DNA of 64,000 bases, taken from NCBI GenBank assembly GCA_031292355.1, contig JARLHI010000007.1:124001-188000 (forward strand), given 5' to 3'. Position 1 is the first letter of the stretch; the number at the start of each line of letters is the position of its first letter. The DNA is from Candidatus Obscuribacterales bacterium (GTDB taxonomy: Bacteria; Cyanobacteriota; Vampirovibrionia; Obscuribacterales; Obscuribacteraceae). A model generated the notes under the pieces. It had not been told where the DNA came from and made no database searches. It was given only the letters and a program-made list of their open reading frames with translations. Below, piece by piece: positions 1-8,718 of this stretch. The position numbers were made by a program, and so were the translations under genes.

Positions 1-20
1 CAATAAAGCGGTGCATTACA

Positions 21-854
21 TTGACTATCGAACGCACTGAAGAACTCGCCAACTTTTTGCGAACGAGGCGTGAGCGAGTCACTCCCGCTCAAGTCGGATT
101 GCCCTCCGGTCGAAGGAGAAGAACGGCTGGGCTGCGTAGAGAGGAAGTAGCGGAGCTGGCAGGGATCAGTGTCACCTGGTATACCTGGCTTGAGCAGGCT
201 CGTCCAATCAAAGTTTCGACTGCAACAATGGAAAGAATTGGGCTTGCTTTGCAGTTGGATAAAGACGAGCTTACGTACCTTTTCGAACTGGCTCAGTTGC
301 CACCGCCACCCATAGAACAAACTGCAAGCCCTGAGGCCGCCAACCAGCTTATCGAAATTGCTCACACTCTCACCGATAGTCCGGCCTACGTAGTTGGGCC
401 GCGATACGACCTTTTAGGGTGGAACCAGATGGCCGAAATTGCTCTGGGCCTAGGTCAGTTTGCAGACTCTCAGCCCAATTTGATCCGCTTTATTTTCACG
501 AATGAATACTACCGAAAAGCCTGGATCAATTGGAAGGATGATGCACTCGAGCTGCTTGCTATGATGCGCGCTGATTACAATCAAAATATTTACGATCAAA
601 AAGCCTATGAAAGTCTGATTACTGAATTGAGTGCCGTCAGTTCCGAATTTTGTGAAGGCTGGAACCAACATTCGGTTGTGTCAAAAAGTGGATGGATTCG
701 AAAAATGAATCATCCAATCAGAGGTAATCTCAGCCTGTTTGCTACATTCTTGCAAATGCATGGAAGTTCGTTTCCGCGCTTAGTTGTATATTCTGGCTAC
801 ACCGAAAATGACCGACGACTACTGAAAGAATTGCGCAATTCATCCAAGATATAG
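21..854 (+). CDS. MmyB-type XRE transcriptional regulator
   Basis: Predicted DNA-binding repressor or activator. An N-terminal helix-turn-helix (about residues 5-80) carries the RRRRTAGLRREEVAELAGIS signature, with the typical WYTWLEQ recognition region. An MmyB-like ligand-binding domain of about 170 residues follows. This two-part architecture is common in actinobacteria and other soil bacteria, where the C-terminal domain is thought to bind a small hydrophobic ligand. The length of 277 aa is normal. The start shown is TTG with no clear SD, and the frame stays open to the window edge, so the true start may lie upstream of base 1. The target cannot be seen. The family call is firm. Confidence 0.88.
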   Translation: MTIERTEELANFLRTRRERVTPAQVGLPSGRRRRTAGLRREEVAELAGISVTWYTWLEQARPIKVSTATMERIGLALQLDKDELTYLFELAQLPPPPIEQTASPEAANQLIEIAHTLTDSPAYVVGPRYDLLGWNQMAEIALGLGQFADSQPNLIRFIFTNEYYRKAWINWKDDALELLAMMRADYNQNIYDQKAYESLITELSAVSSEFCEGWNQHSVVSKSGWIRKMNHPIRGNLSLFATFLQMHGSSFPRLVVYSGYTENDRRLLKELRNSSKI

Positions 855-897
855 TGGTGCCTATTTCTTGAGCAGCGCAATTTGCAAACATCAAATC

Positions 898-929
898 AAA
901 AAGAGCAGAGAAACGAATTCTCCGCTCTT
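898..929 (-). terminator. Rho-independent terminator of the exported repeat protein gene
   Basis: On the minus strand, AAGAGCGGAGAA and TTCTCTGCTCTT form a near-perfect stem followed by a short T run. It sits just beyond the stop of the minus-strand repeat protein, between convergent genes. Confidence 0.6.
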
Positions 930-964
930 AAAAAATCAGACTGCGCTCGTTCTAAAAGCGCTAT

Positions 965-1627
965 TTATTTGATGATAGTTACTTTAGCGCTGTCGTGTTT
1001 AACAACTTCTACTGTGGATGGAGCAGTTACGTTTGCATCTTCGAAGGCTTCAACAGAGGCTTTGCCACTGGCGACTGTTTTGGAAGTATCGTGTGCTTTT
1101 ACAGAGACTTCACCATCAGCAACGACATTTGCATTCTGACGAGCAAGAATAATAGCTTTGTCGTGAGCTGTTACCTTGCAATTGCCTTCGGCAAAGACGC
1201 TGACGTGATCGTAGGCTTGCACTGTGGTTTTGTCTGCGGCATAAACGGTAGCATTGCCGTGAGCAATCACTGTTGCATCACCAGTTACTTGAACGTTGGT
1301 GGAACCCTGGGCATCAATGGCTGCATTATTGTTAGCAATGACGCGGCTGTTGTCGTAGGCTTTTACTTTGACATTGGCGGATGCCTGAACGACCGATTGG
1401 TCAAAGGCGTCGACTGTGCAAGTGTCGTAAGCTTTAATCACTGAATTATCATAAGCGCGGCATACGTTGCCATCAAATATGTTCAGGTGGGCAGATTGAT
1501 GCGTTATGGCTGAACCGCCGTGCATATCGTTGTCACCATAACTGAAGAGAGACGTCTTCTCGAGGGCAATGGCACTAGCGGCCGACAACGACATGACCAC
1601 TGGTAACAACAAGAACTTTTTGTTCAT
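965..1627 (-). CDS. Exported short-repeat (probable beta-helix) protein
   Basis: Protein of 220 aa that I cannot assign to a named family. A signal peptide (MNKKFLLLPVVMSLSAASAIA) opens it. The rest is a regular run of about 8-residue repeats of the pattern V-x-A-x-(D/G/N)-x-(A/S/T), for example VKAYDNSR, VIAHGNAT, VQAYDHVS and VKAHDTSK. Such short alternating repeats with stacked small residues are characteristic of right-handed beta-helices or solenoids, so a surface or periplasmic structural or binding role is likely. The start at 1627 is chosen over an upstream one at 1729 because AAGGAAAG precedes it and the signal peptide begins there. The function is unknown. Confidence 0.8.
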   Translation of the reverse strand: MNKKFLLLPVVMSLSAASAIALEKTSLFSYGDNDMHGGSAITHQSAHLNIFDGNVCRAYDNSVIKAYDTCTVDAFDQSVVQASANVKVKAYDNSRVIANNNAAIDAQGSTNVQVTGDATVIAHGNATVYAADKTTVQAYDHVSVFAEGNCKVTAHDKAIILARQNANVVADGEVSVKAHDTSKTVASGKASVEAFEDANVTAPSTVEVVKHDSAKVTIIK

Positions 1628-2393
1628 TGAAAAACTTTCCTTATCACGACAGAAGCAAGCTATGCAGGCTTTAAACCACATAAGCTTAGCATCAACCAAA
1701 CGCCATTTGCCCAGCAAGGTGCCAGGCAATCGGAAAATTCTGATCTTTTCTGTCTGTTAGCGTCGTCGCGGGTGCTGTATGCGCACAGGCACCGGAGCAA
1801 GCACGGCCTTTCTATTGCCGTTGAATGCCGTCTGGAAAAAATTCCGTAACGCCGTTAGTAAGTTGCCGACTATACACATGTGTCGATCCTTCAGAAATGA
1901 GCCGCCACGTTTTACATACCCAAGGAGCTTAAATCATATCCGGCTTGTTGACAAGTGGATTTCGAAAAGAATTCGAAAGACGCATGCCGCTTCGCCAGCT
2001 TAGCCAGGGAATTCAAATCTCAAGAACTTGCCCCAGTACGGCTTTGGAGACAATGCTTATAGCGAGAGCACGCACAAATATCGTCTGTCTAGCGCGCTCG
2101 CGCGAAGTCACGAAGAGTTACAACTTGGTAATATGCCGCCCCTACGCCACCTGGCGCTAAGAGCAGAATTGCAAAGCGATGTGCCGTACCGCTAGTTTCA
2201 AGTGTCACACGTAAATACATCGCTCTCTCGACGTTCACCTAAACCCAAACCAGAGACCAAACTAGCTTCGATTTTTTCAGATCACTCTGTTTTCAGCGTG
2301 ATTTGTCTTTACTCAACCATCTAACGTGCTCGGCAGCATCTGCTGACTAGCTCGTCATCCGGTCACATTTGTCAACCGAACCTCGGAGCCAAA
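1628..2393. other. Intergenic region, no convincing gene
   Basis: About 770 bp between a minus-strand and a plus-strand gene. Open frames here (for example 1779-2003 and 1945-2160) have no SD and non-coding-like composition. It presumably holds divergent promoters. A GCGCGCTCGCGCGAA stretch occurs near 2091. Confidence 0.5.
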
Positions 2394-4313
2394 ATGCCCA
2401 ATCCGCTCAACACCAGCAAAAACCCGATCATCGCGTTCTTCGCCCTTTTGATCATCGGCCCCTTCAAGCTTTCCGATTGGCTGCGCAAGCAAGCCTATCC
2501 GCGATATTTCAGCTCTTACTGCTTTCCGTATGAAGCTATTGCTCTAGCGTTCTCAATCATCGCGGCACGCAGCGGAACGCACGGCTTCAACATCTGGACT
2601 TTTCTGATTTCTGAAGCCTACGGCTTTCCTCTGCTGTGGCTTGGCTTCGCCAAGCCCCTGCTCAAATTGTGGGAGAAAAGCGGTCCCAGAATGCAGAAGT
2701 TTTCGACCGATTATCTCGCCAGACCTTTGACGGGATTTGCCGATGGGCTCGCCAGTGTTCCCGGAGCTGGCTGGCTCTGGACAAACGCTGAGCGGTCTTG
2801 GTTTCTCGGCGTCGTCGAGGTAGTCACTATCGCCAGCATGGTTCTGGGCTCGCTCTACACAGGCTGGCTCGCGGAATCCTGGATCGCGCCACGCCTTTGG
2901 AGCATCATCTCGGCCTACAGCCAAAATGGCATCGTACATACGGTCGCCACTTTTGTGTTCTACGGGCTGGGACTTTCGGTAGCCGGCTTTGTCGGCAATC
3001 TGTTTGTCACGATGGCAATCAAAACCGACGACAAAGGTCGAGGATTCATCGCTTCAGCCTTTCTGGCTGTGGCTGCGCACAGCTACATCGCAATCGTGGC
3101 AGAACCTCTGAAGAGCGCTTACTGGAGCTATGCGGCGACGGCTGCGGTGGCCCTCCTTCTCGGCACCTTCGTCTTCCCGCTTGTCTGCTATGCCGCTTCG
3201 AACGGTCTGATCAAAAAACTGTACAAGGCAGTCAAGCCAGTCGTAGACGGGTTCTTCTCGCCTCCGAGCAGCGAGGAAAAAGTTGCAAAAGCCTACCGGG
3301 ATCTGTTTCAACAGTCGACAAACTTGGCGCTGACGGCTTACGTCGGTTGGCACTGCTTTGCCTTGTTGACAGGGTTCGGTCTGAACTCGTTCCTCGTGGA
3401 CGGTGGCACCATCTTCATGACGGTGTTCGCATTCTGCCTGGGCGGCGTGGTGCTCAATGAACGCTGGAGCAACGGTCTTTGCGACGTCATCTTCGCCGCC
3501 CTGATTGGCTACATCACCTTCAGTCAGACTGAGTTCCTCAACTCTCATCTGGGGCATTATGCTGCCATCGTTGCTGGTGTCACTGCCGGCGTCGCGTCCT
3601 TCGGGCTCATCGTGCCACTGATTTACGCGGGCGTCAAGAAGGTGTTGTCCCTGCCTGGTCTGAACGTCGTTACGGCGTTGGGAACCGGGCTGCGCACCGC
3701 ACACACTTACATCAACGGGCACACCTTCGATCCCGTCTACCGTGCCAGCTTGATCATCTACCACGAGTGCTATCGCTCTGACACTCCGTCCGAGCGCTCC
3801 TACGAACGCGTCGTATTGCACCTGACGAATATCGTCATTGCTCTGACGCTGGGAGTACTCGCGTACCTGGGTCTGACGACCTTCGTCACGAGCTCTCTGG
3901 TGCTTGCGGTGCCACTGTCGCTGGTTGCGTCGACTCTTTCGTACAGCTTGCTCGGGCAGCTCGTAATGAAGGGGCGAGCGCAGCTCTCAGGCGGCCTCGC
4001 GGGTATGTTCACGGCAGCTGGAGCGGCGGCTTATCTCACTCCCAACAACGTCTTTGGCTGGGAATACTCCCTGCCGGTCGCTGCTGTGGTGGGCGTACTC
4101 GTCTTCACCTTCTTCTACCCGCTGTTCTACCAGGCCGTACAGAAAACTGCCGGAGGCCTCGTTTGCGCTCTGGAAAAACCGCTGGACAACAGGCTCAATG
4201 CAGCCGAGCGAGTGATTGCTGCGCCGCTTCTGGCGGGCTGGCACATGCTCGTTTCAGGCTGGACGGCGCTGATGTCCATCTTCGATGGTCTATTTGGGCA
4301 TAAGTCGAAATAG
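2394..4313 (+). CDS. Large multi-pass membrane protein, family unknown
   Basis: A 639-aa integral membrane protein that I do not recognise. It has many hydrophobic segments, roughly 12-14, arranged as an N-terminal block (residues 1-270), a soluble stretch around 275-300 (SSEEKVAKAYRDLFQQ), a second block (300-420), another soluble stretch with KVLSLPGLN and HTYINGHTFDPVYRA, and a final block ending near 600. There is no signal peptidase site and no transporter signature I can name. The two-block layout suggests an internally duplicated transporter- or scaffold-like protein. Its start has CGGAG upstream. The next gene follows after a 100-bp spacer containing a strong hairpin, so the two may form a transcription unit. 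Confidence 0.8.
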   Translation: MPNPLNTSKNPIIAFFALLIIGPFKLSDWLRKQAYPRYFSSYCFPYEAIALAFSIIAARSGTHGFNIWTFLISEAYGFPLLWLGFAKPLLKLWEKSGPRMQKFSTDYLARPLTGFADGLASVPGAGWLWTNAERSWFLGVVEVVTIASMVLGSLYTGWLAESWIAPRLWSIISAYSQNGIVHTVATFVFYGLGLSVAGFVGNLFVTMAIKTDDKGRGFIASAFLAVAAHSYIAIVAEPLKSAYWSYAATAAVALLLGTFVFPLVCYAASNGLIKKLYKAVKPVVDGFFSPPSSEEKVAKAYRDLFQQSTNLALTAYVGWHCFALLTGFGLNSFLVDGGTIFMTVFAFCLGGVVLNERWSNGLCDVIFAALIGYITFSQTEFLNSHLGHYAAIVAGVTAGVASFGLIVPLIYAGVKKVLSLPGLNVVTALGTGLRTAHTYINGHTFDPVYRASLIIYHECYRSDTPSERSYERVVLHLTNIVIALTLGVLAYLGLTTFVTSSLVLAVPLSLVASTLSYSLLGQLVMKGRAQLSGGLAGMFTAAGAAAYLTPNNVFGWEYSLPVAAVVGVLVFTFFYPLFYQAVQKTAGGLVCALEKPLDNRLNAAERVIAAPLLAGWHMLVSGWTALMSIFDGLFGHKSK

Positions 4314-4344
4314 GCTTTCTATACTTCACTTGCAACAAATCATT

Positions 4345-4380
4345 CCGGGCAGACAGAGGTGCAAATCTCTGTTTGTCCGG
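4345..4380 (+). promoter_or_regulatory. Intercistronic 14-bp stem-loop
   Basis: CCGGGCAGACAGAG pairs with CTCTGTTTGTCCGG across an 8-nt loop. All 14 positions pair if two G-U pairs are allowed. There is no T tract, so it is not a classical terminator. Lying between two co-directional genes and about 35 nt upstream of the next start, it may act as an RNA processing, stability or attenuation element. Confidence 0.5.
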
Positions 4381-4415
4381 GCTGAGGCAACACGCTTAAA
4401 CAAAAGGAGTTGGGC

Positions 4416-4955
4416 ATGACCAACAAAAGCGAAAACACAATCGTCGTACTACGGGCGCCTCAACGACCGTTGGTCTGCCTGCGTTATTCTGACCTGCCGC
4501 TGCCCCTTGAGCCAGGTCAGGTCTTTGATTTCGACAGCGTTCTCTATCAGCAGACGCACAAGGCCATCGCCTGCATCGCGCGCACTGAAAAGGGCGCGAT
4601 CACCGACGTCAATACGTTGCTCAAAGGTCTTCTCACGAGGCTGTACGGTGAGGACGAAGCGACGCGTGCGCTTGCTCGCGGCAGTGTCAATTACAGTGCG
4701 GTCCCGTGCACCAATGAACAAACCACCAGCGGTGGCATTCGCATCGGCGTGACAAAGTTGCTCAAGGAAGGCGGCGAGGACCTCATCTTCGTTACCTGCC
4801 GGATTGTGAACGAGGACTACCTGCGCGAAGCGCTGGGAGTCACGTTGAAAGGCACTTTGCCGATTCTCACTCTCGGACTGGTCGGTCCCGAGGTCGAGCC
4901 AGCGGGGAAACCTGCCCGCTCTCGTCGCAAGACGCGCGCCAAAACCGGCGACTAA
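4416..4955 (+). CDS. Conserved-looking hypothetical protein with basic tail
   Basis: Soluble protein of 179 aa, family not recognised. The middle (about residues 30-140) looks like a mixed alpha/beta fold, and the last 20 residues form a Lys/Arg-rich tail (RSRRKTRAKTGD) that could contact nucleic acid or membrane. The start at ATG 4416 is chosen because AAAGGAG ends 6 nt upstream; a TTG at 4410 directly abuts the SD. It is likely co-transcribed with the large membrane protein upstream and is followed by a strong terminator. Confidence 0.72.
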   Translation: MTNKSENTIVVLRAPQRPLVCLRYSDLPLPLEPGQVFDFDSVLYQQTHKAIACIARTEKGAITDVNTLLKGLLTRLYGEDEATRALARGSVNYSAVPCTNEQTTSGGIRIGVTKLLKEGGEDLIFVTCRIVNEDYLREALGVTLKGTLPILTLGLVGPEVEPAGKPARSRRKTRAKTGD

Positions 4956-4969
4956 TCTTCGCCCGACGT

Positions 4970-5011
4970 GAGAGTTCGAACAGATAACTACTGTTTGAGC
5001 TCTCTTTTTTT
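4970..5011 (+). terminator. Rho-independent terminator
   Basis: GAGAGTTCGAACAG pairs with CTGTTTGAGCTCTC (14 bp with G-U pairs) across a 7-nt loop, followed by seven T. It ends the 2394-4955 unit. Confidence 0.9.
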
Positions 5012-5045
5012 ATATACTCTGCCGAAAATAGTTATTCTAAAATAC

Positions 5046-5081
5046 AAAAAAAAAGCGCAGTCATCAGTTGATGGCCACGCT
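5046..5081 (-). terminator. Possible terminator of the 82-aa gene
   Basis: On the minus strand an imperfect stem (AGCGTGGCCATCA with TGATGACTGCGCT) is followed by a run of nine T. The position fits the end of the small minus-strand gene at 5111-5359. Confidence 0.5.
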
Positions 5082-5110
5082 CAAATTAAGAAAGAACTTT
5101 CGATTTAGTA

Positions 5111-5359
5111 CTATCCGTTAGGACCGATATTGCTTGCTCTTACCGGGCTGGGCTTCCAGGTTATTTCACAAGCTCCAGTGCGGCAACGGTCTTCCGATTT
5201 GCCGTCAGCAAAAGCTGCTGACTGAACATTATTTTGAAGAGGTTGAACACCATTTACGGGCTTGGATTTTGGCTGGCGAGTTCTTGTTGTCGATGCTGAA
5301 GTATCTTTGCAGTCACTGTCAGATTTTCGACTAGGGATGCCGAAGGATTCCACGTTCAT
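5111..5359 (-). CDS. Small hypothetical protein (82 aa)
   Basis: Polar, Ser/Thr/Lys-rich 82-aa protein of unknown function with three Cys (residues about 17, 60 and 65). It is preferred over the opposite-strand frame because AGGAAGAA lies about 9 nt upstream of its ATG and a T-tailed hairpin lies downstream. A perfect 16-bp palindrome sits 18 nt upstream of the start. No homologue is recognised. Confidence 0.5.
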   Translation of the reverse strand: MNVESFGIPSRKSDSDCKDTSASTTRTRQPKSKPVNGVQPLQNNVQSAAFADGKSEDRCRTGACEITWKPSPVRASNIGPNG

Positions 5360-5376
5360 TGATTGATTCTTCCTAG

Positions 5377-5392
5377 CCTCACCGCGGTGAGG
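5377..5392. promoter_or_regulatory. Perfect 16-bp palindrome, candidate operator
   Basis: CCTCACCGCGGTGAGG is fully self-complementary. It lies 18-33 nt upstream of the ATG of the 82-aa minus-strand gene, in the position of a repressor operator or 5'-UTR hairpin. Confidence 0.5.
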
Positions 5393-5661
5393 AGTTTGTC
5401 TGATTAGGGGTTGAGTACAGGTCTAAGTACAAAACAGTCAAGCAAGTCCACGTCCGATAACTAAAGCCTCTGATAAGCAGCATCGCCATCGAATTTGGTC
5501 ATCTTATCAGCCAGATCGCATTTGCAACACAAAAATATCTCATAAAGACATCGATTTTACCTACGAATTACCGACAAGCTATATCTGGTCGCAGTTTTAT
5601 CTGCATAAAACGATGTGAAGTAATCTGGAATTCTGACAAAAAGCGGATTTGACAGGCGATA

Positions 5662-6252
5662 ATGATAAATGCAGGTAGGATTGAGCAAGCTTCCTGCGGT
5701 AATCGCTGTCCTTTCACACTGTTACAATCCGTGATCACTCCAAGACTTGGATACCCCACATTGATTATTTGTCCATTGTGCGCCAGCCCGGTTAAGAACG
5801 CTGAAATCGGCGGTAAAGACCGCTTGATGTGCGTCACCTGTGAATTCGTCAACTGGGACAATCCCAAGCCAGTGACTGCGACACTCGTGCCTTACAAGGG
5901 CGGGCTAGTACTGGTACAGCGCAAATTCGAGCCCTTTGTGGGCGATTGGTGCTTGCCTGGCGGTTTTATCGAGGGTTACGAAAGCCCAGGCGAATCGGCA
6001 GCTCGTGAAGTCTTCGAAGAAACGGGGTTGACCATCTCAAATGAGCGTCTGCTGCAAGCATCAGCGCCTGGACATGGCATCAATGTGATCATTTTATTTT
6101 ACGAAGCTGGTGCAGCAAGCGGTGACTTAATTGCAGGCGATGATGCCAGTGATGTCGGCTATTTCACAAAAGATAATTTGCCACCAAATGTTTGCTTTGC
6201 CTTGCATCGCAACATTATTCAAGAATGGTTTACTCGTCAAAAAGCAAACTGA
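5662..6252 (+). CDS. Nudix hydrolase with N-terminal zinc ribbon
   Basis: Predicted hydrolase of nucleoside-diphosphate-linked compounds, of the NADH-pyrophosphatase/ADP-ribose type. A zinc ribbon (CPLC ... CVTC, about residues 38-59) precedes the Nudix domain. The Nudix box GX5EX7REVxEExGL is complete (GFIEGYE ... REVFEETGL), with the Glu residues that bind the catalytic divalent metal. The start is uncertain: ATG 5662 has AGGCG upstream, but homologues usually begin near the zinc ribbon (around 5752), so the first 30 residues may not be translated. Neighbours do not suggest a specific substrate. Confidence 0.88.
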   Translation: MINAGRIEQASCGNRCPFTLLQSVITPRLGYPTLIICPLCASPVKNAEIGGKDRLMCVTCEFVNWDNPKPVTATLVPYKGGLVLVQRKFEPFVGDWCLPGGFIEGYESPGESAAREVFEETGLTISNERLLQASAPGHGINVIILFYEAGAASGDLIAGDDASDVGYFTKDNLPPNVCFALHRNIIQEWFTRQKAN

Positions 6253-6325
6253 TTCATGGCACCACATTTAATATAGCATCGGACGTGGAATACCATCGAA
6301 TAGGTTCACACTTGAGGCGTAAATA

Positions 6326-7180
6326 GTGAAAGCGTTGGGAATGGCACGGCCGGGAGCTATGCAACTAGCTGTGTCCACCACTCTTGCAGTTTTATTTGGC
6401 ATCAGTGAAGGTTTTTGGATCATTAAAGGTCCTGCTTCTGGTGGTTCATTCGCAACGGTTGGCAACGACTTTTTGCTGCCGCTGGCTATCATAGGCATTT
6501 TGGCCTGGCACTACACGGCTGGTTTCCAAAAATATGCAGCCGATAAGGGACTCGACGCAAAAGAGATAACTTCATTTTGGCGAGGAGGGTTTATCGGTTT
6601 ATATCTCATGCTGAAAGCGCGAGATCGCTGCGCCGAACTAACTGGTTCCGAGCTCGACCAGCACGTTTTACCGACATATGCCAGGCTTTCTTCTGCGCAG
6701 AACATCAAGATGACTATCATCCTGGTGGCCGCCTGTGGAGTGACTATGGTTGCATTGCCCTGGGCGTTGTGGCTTTCGAATTACGCTCAAGCCAATGACG
6801 ATTTTGCAAAAGGTCACTGGAACACATTGCGAATTGGATTTGCCGAAGAAGCGTTGCAAAAATTTCCCAATTCACAAGATCTATCAAAAGTTTTTTCTCT
6901 CAAATCCAAAATCCACAAAGCGTCGGCTGCTCAAATGCGCGCCAATTTACCATTGATGTCTGCAACGGCAGCAGCAGAATGGAAAAAAAATATCGACCAT
7001 GAAGAGAACGTCGCAAAAGAAGCGGCGGCTGAAGCAACGAAATTAAGCAGCGAGAACTGGGGTGTCAGCTCAACTAACGTATTCATCGCGCTTGGCACAT
7101 TTTATTTAGTGGTCTTTTTATTGGCCGGTCTCGTTCTACAGCCAAACGATAAGAAACTGCTTCAGGTAGAGAAAATATGA
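6326..7180 (+). CDS. Membrane protein translationally coupled to glutaminase
   Basis: 284-aa membrane protein of unknown family. Hydrophobic segments lie near residues 13-35, 47-65, 130-155 and 252-275. Between the last two is a helical Ala/Lys/Glu-rich soluble region of about 100 residues. The start is GTG with GAGG 9 nt upstream. Its stop overlaps the start of the glutaminase gene by 4 nt (ATGA), so the two are surely one operon. A role in glutamine or glutamate handling at the membrane, or in anchoring the enzyme, is possible but is inferred only from this coupling. Confidence 0.8.
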   Translation: MKALGMARPGAMQLAVSTTLAVLFGISEGFWIIKGPASGGSFATVGNDFLLPLAIIGILAWHYTAGFQKYAADKGLDAKEITSFWRGGFIGLYLMLKARDRCAELTGSELDQHVLPTYARLSSAQNIKMTIILVAACGVTMVALPWALWLSNYAQANDDFAKGHWNTLRIGFAEEALQKFPNSQDLSKVFSLKSKIHKASAAQMRANLPLMSATAAAEWKKNIDHEENVAKEAAAEATKLSSENWGVSSTNVFIALGTFYLVVFLLAGLVLQPNDKKLLQVEKI

Positions 7181-8718
7181 CTAAAAATCACTCGAATTTG
7201 TTCGCTGCGTTCAGCATTGATGGCAAAGTTCCTAAGCGAACCTTGCTTGAAGCATTCGCAGACAGCGGCATTTTGGAAGACGACAATCGCTGCGCTGGCA
7301 TGATCAAGCGACTTAAATGCGGCCCGGAAGATTTAAATCTGGAGGACTTTCAGCGACTACAAGACTACTCTCCAGCATTGTTTCAACAGGTGCTCTCGGG
7401 GCAATTAGCCATCCCACAATTCAAAAATTTCTGCAAAGAAATTGAGGAAATTTTCGAAAAAGTATCGTCGAACAAATCCGGTAAATTAGCCGATTACATA
7501 CCGCAACTACAACGCGTAAATCCAGACAAGTTCTCCACCTCTGTGTGTTCGATCGACGGACAACAAATGTCGTTAGGTAACAGCGATGACTTTTTCTGTG
7601 TTCAATCTTGTTCTAAGCCGATTACTTACGGCCTGGCGCTCGAAGAACTGGGCGAAGAAGAAGTGCACAAATACGTGGGCACCGAACCCAGCGGGCGAAC
7701 CTTTAACGAACTTGCACTTAATACTAAGGGACTGCCACACAATCCCATGATCAATGCCGGTGCCATCATGTGTGGTGCATTAATCAAGCCTGGAGCCGAA
7801 AGCGCAGACCGATTCGATTACGTAATGAGCAAATGGAAAGAGCTAGCTGGCGGTAGGAAAATTGGTTTTGATAATGCTGTTTATTTGTCAGAGAGGCAAA
7901 CAGCCGACAGAAACTTCGCATTGGGCTACTTCATGCGCGAAAAGAAAGCTTTTCCACCAAGTGCAGATCTGCTCGACGCTCTCGATTTCTACTTCCAGTG
8001 TTGTTCCATCGAAGCAAATACCACATCACTCGCGGTTATTGCCGCGACTTTAGCCAATGGAGGCAACTGCCCGTTGACCGGTGTGCAGGTAATGCGCCCT
8101 GACCACGTCAAAGACTGTCTTTCGTTGATGTCTTCGTGTGGCATGTACGACTTTTCAGGCGAATTTGCCTTTAAAGTCGGCATTCCCGCAAAGAGTGGCG
8201 TTTCTGGCGCGATACTACTGGTAGTACCAAACGTAGCGGGACTAGCAGTCTGGTCTCCGCGTCTGGACGAGCTAGGTAACAGTGTTCGCGGTGTTGAATT
8301 ATGTCGCCAATTGGTTTCACGCTTCAAATTTCATACTTTCGACAGCATGATTGGCTTGACCGATGACAGAATTGATCCGCGCCGAAACCTCTATGAATCC
8401 AGATTCGGTGGTATTACAGCTTTATGCTGGGCTGCTTATGAAGATGACGTCGCCGAAATGCGCCGACTAATTGCTATGGGCGTTGACCCAACCGCGCATG
8501 ATTACGACCGACGAACGGCGCTTCATATCTCAGCCAGCGAAGGGAATCTAAATGCTCTCAGATATTTACTCTCACTCGGTGTCGACATAAATCCTCTCGA
8601 CCGATGGGGCAAAACGCCCCTCGATGATGCAGACATGCAATCGCATCCAGGCGCCATTGCGATGCTTGACGAACACGGCGGAATCAGAAGAGCGGTTAAC
8701 GTCGTTAAGCTTGTTTGA
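7177..8718 (+). CDS. glsA: Glutaminase with ankyrin repeats (animal KGA/GLS-like architecture)
   Basis: Hydrolyses L-glutamine to glutamate and ammonia in the cytoplasm. The 513-aa protein has an N-terminal helical domain (about 1-105) resembling the EF-hand-like region of animal glutaminase, then the beta-lactamase-like glutaminase domain with the catalytic S-C-S-K motif (Ser144/Lys147), HNPMINAGAI, DFYFQCCSIE and SCGMYDFSGEFAF, and a C-terminal ankyrin region (about 405-495, RTALHISASEGNLNALRYLL). Typical bacterial GlsA is only about 310 aa and lacks both flanking parts. Similarity to the vertebrate enzyme, as I remember it, runs through all three parts. It overlaps the upstream membrane gene by 4 nt. 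Confidence 0.95.
   Translation: MTKNHSNLFAAFSIDGKVPKRTLLEAFADSGILEDDNRCAGMIKRLKCGPEDLNLEDFQRLQDYSPALFQQVLSGQLAIPQFKNFCKEIEEIFEKVSSNKSGKLADYIPQLQRVNPDKFSTSVCSIDGQQMSLGNSDDFFCVQSCSKPITYGLALEELGEEEVHKYVGTEPSGRTFNELALNTKGLPHNPMINAGAIMCGALIKPGAESADRFDYVMSKWKELAGGRKIGFDNAVYLSERQTADRNFALGYFMREKKAFPPSADLLDALDFYFQCCSIEANTTSLAVIAATLANGGNCPLTGVQVMRPDHVKDCLSLMSSCGMYDFSGEFAFKVGIPAKSGVSGAILLVVPNVAGLAVWSPRLDELGNSVRGVELCRQLVSRFKFHTFDSMIGLTDDRIDPRRNLYESRFGGITALCWAAYEDDVAEMRRLIAMGVDPTAHDYDRRTALHISASEGNLNALRYLLSLGVDINPLDRWGKTPLDDADMQSHPGAIAMLDEHGGIRRAVNVVKLV

Noticed and set aside
995..1444. Plus-strand ORF over the exported repeat protein
   Set aside because: Antisense of a repetitive gene; the minus strand has signal peptide and SD.
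3054..3821. Minus-strand ORF (255 aa) in the large membrane protein gene
   Set aside because: Shadow of a GC-rich coding sequence; no SD and a Gln/Arg/Asp-rich translation.
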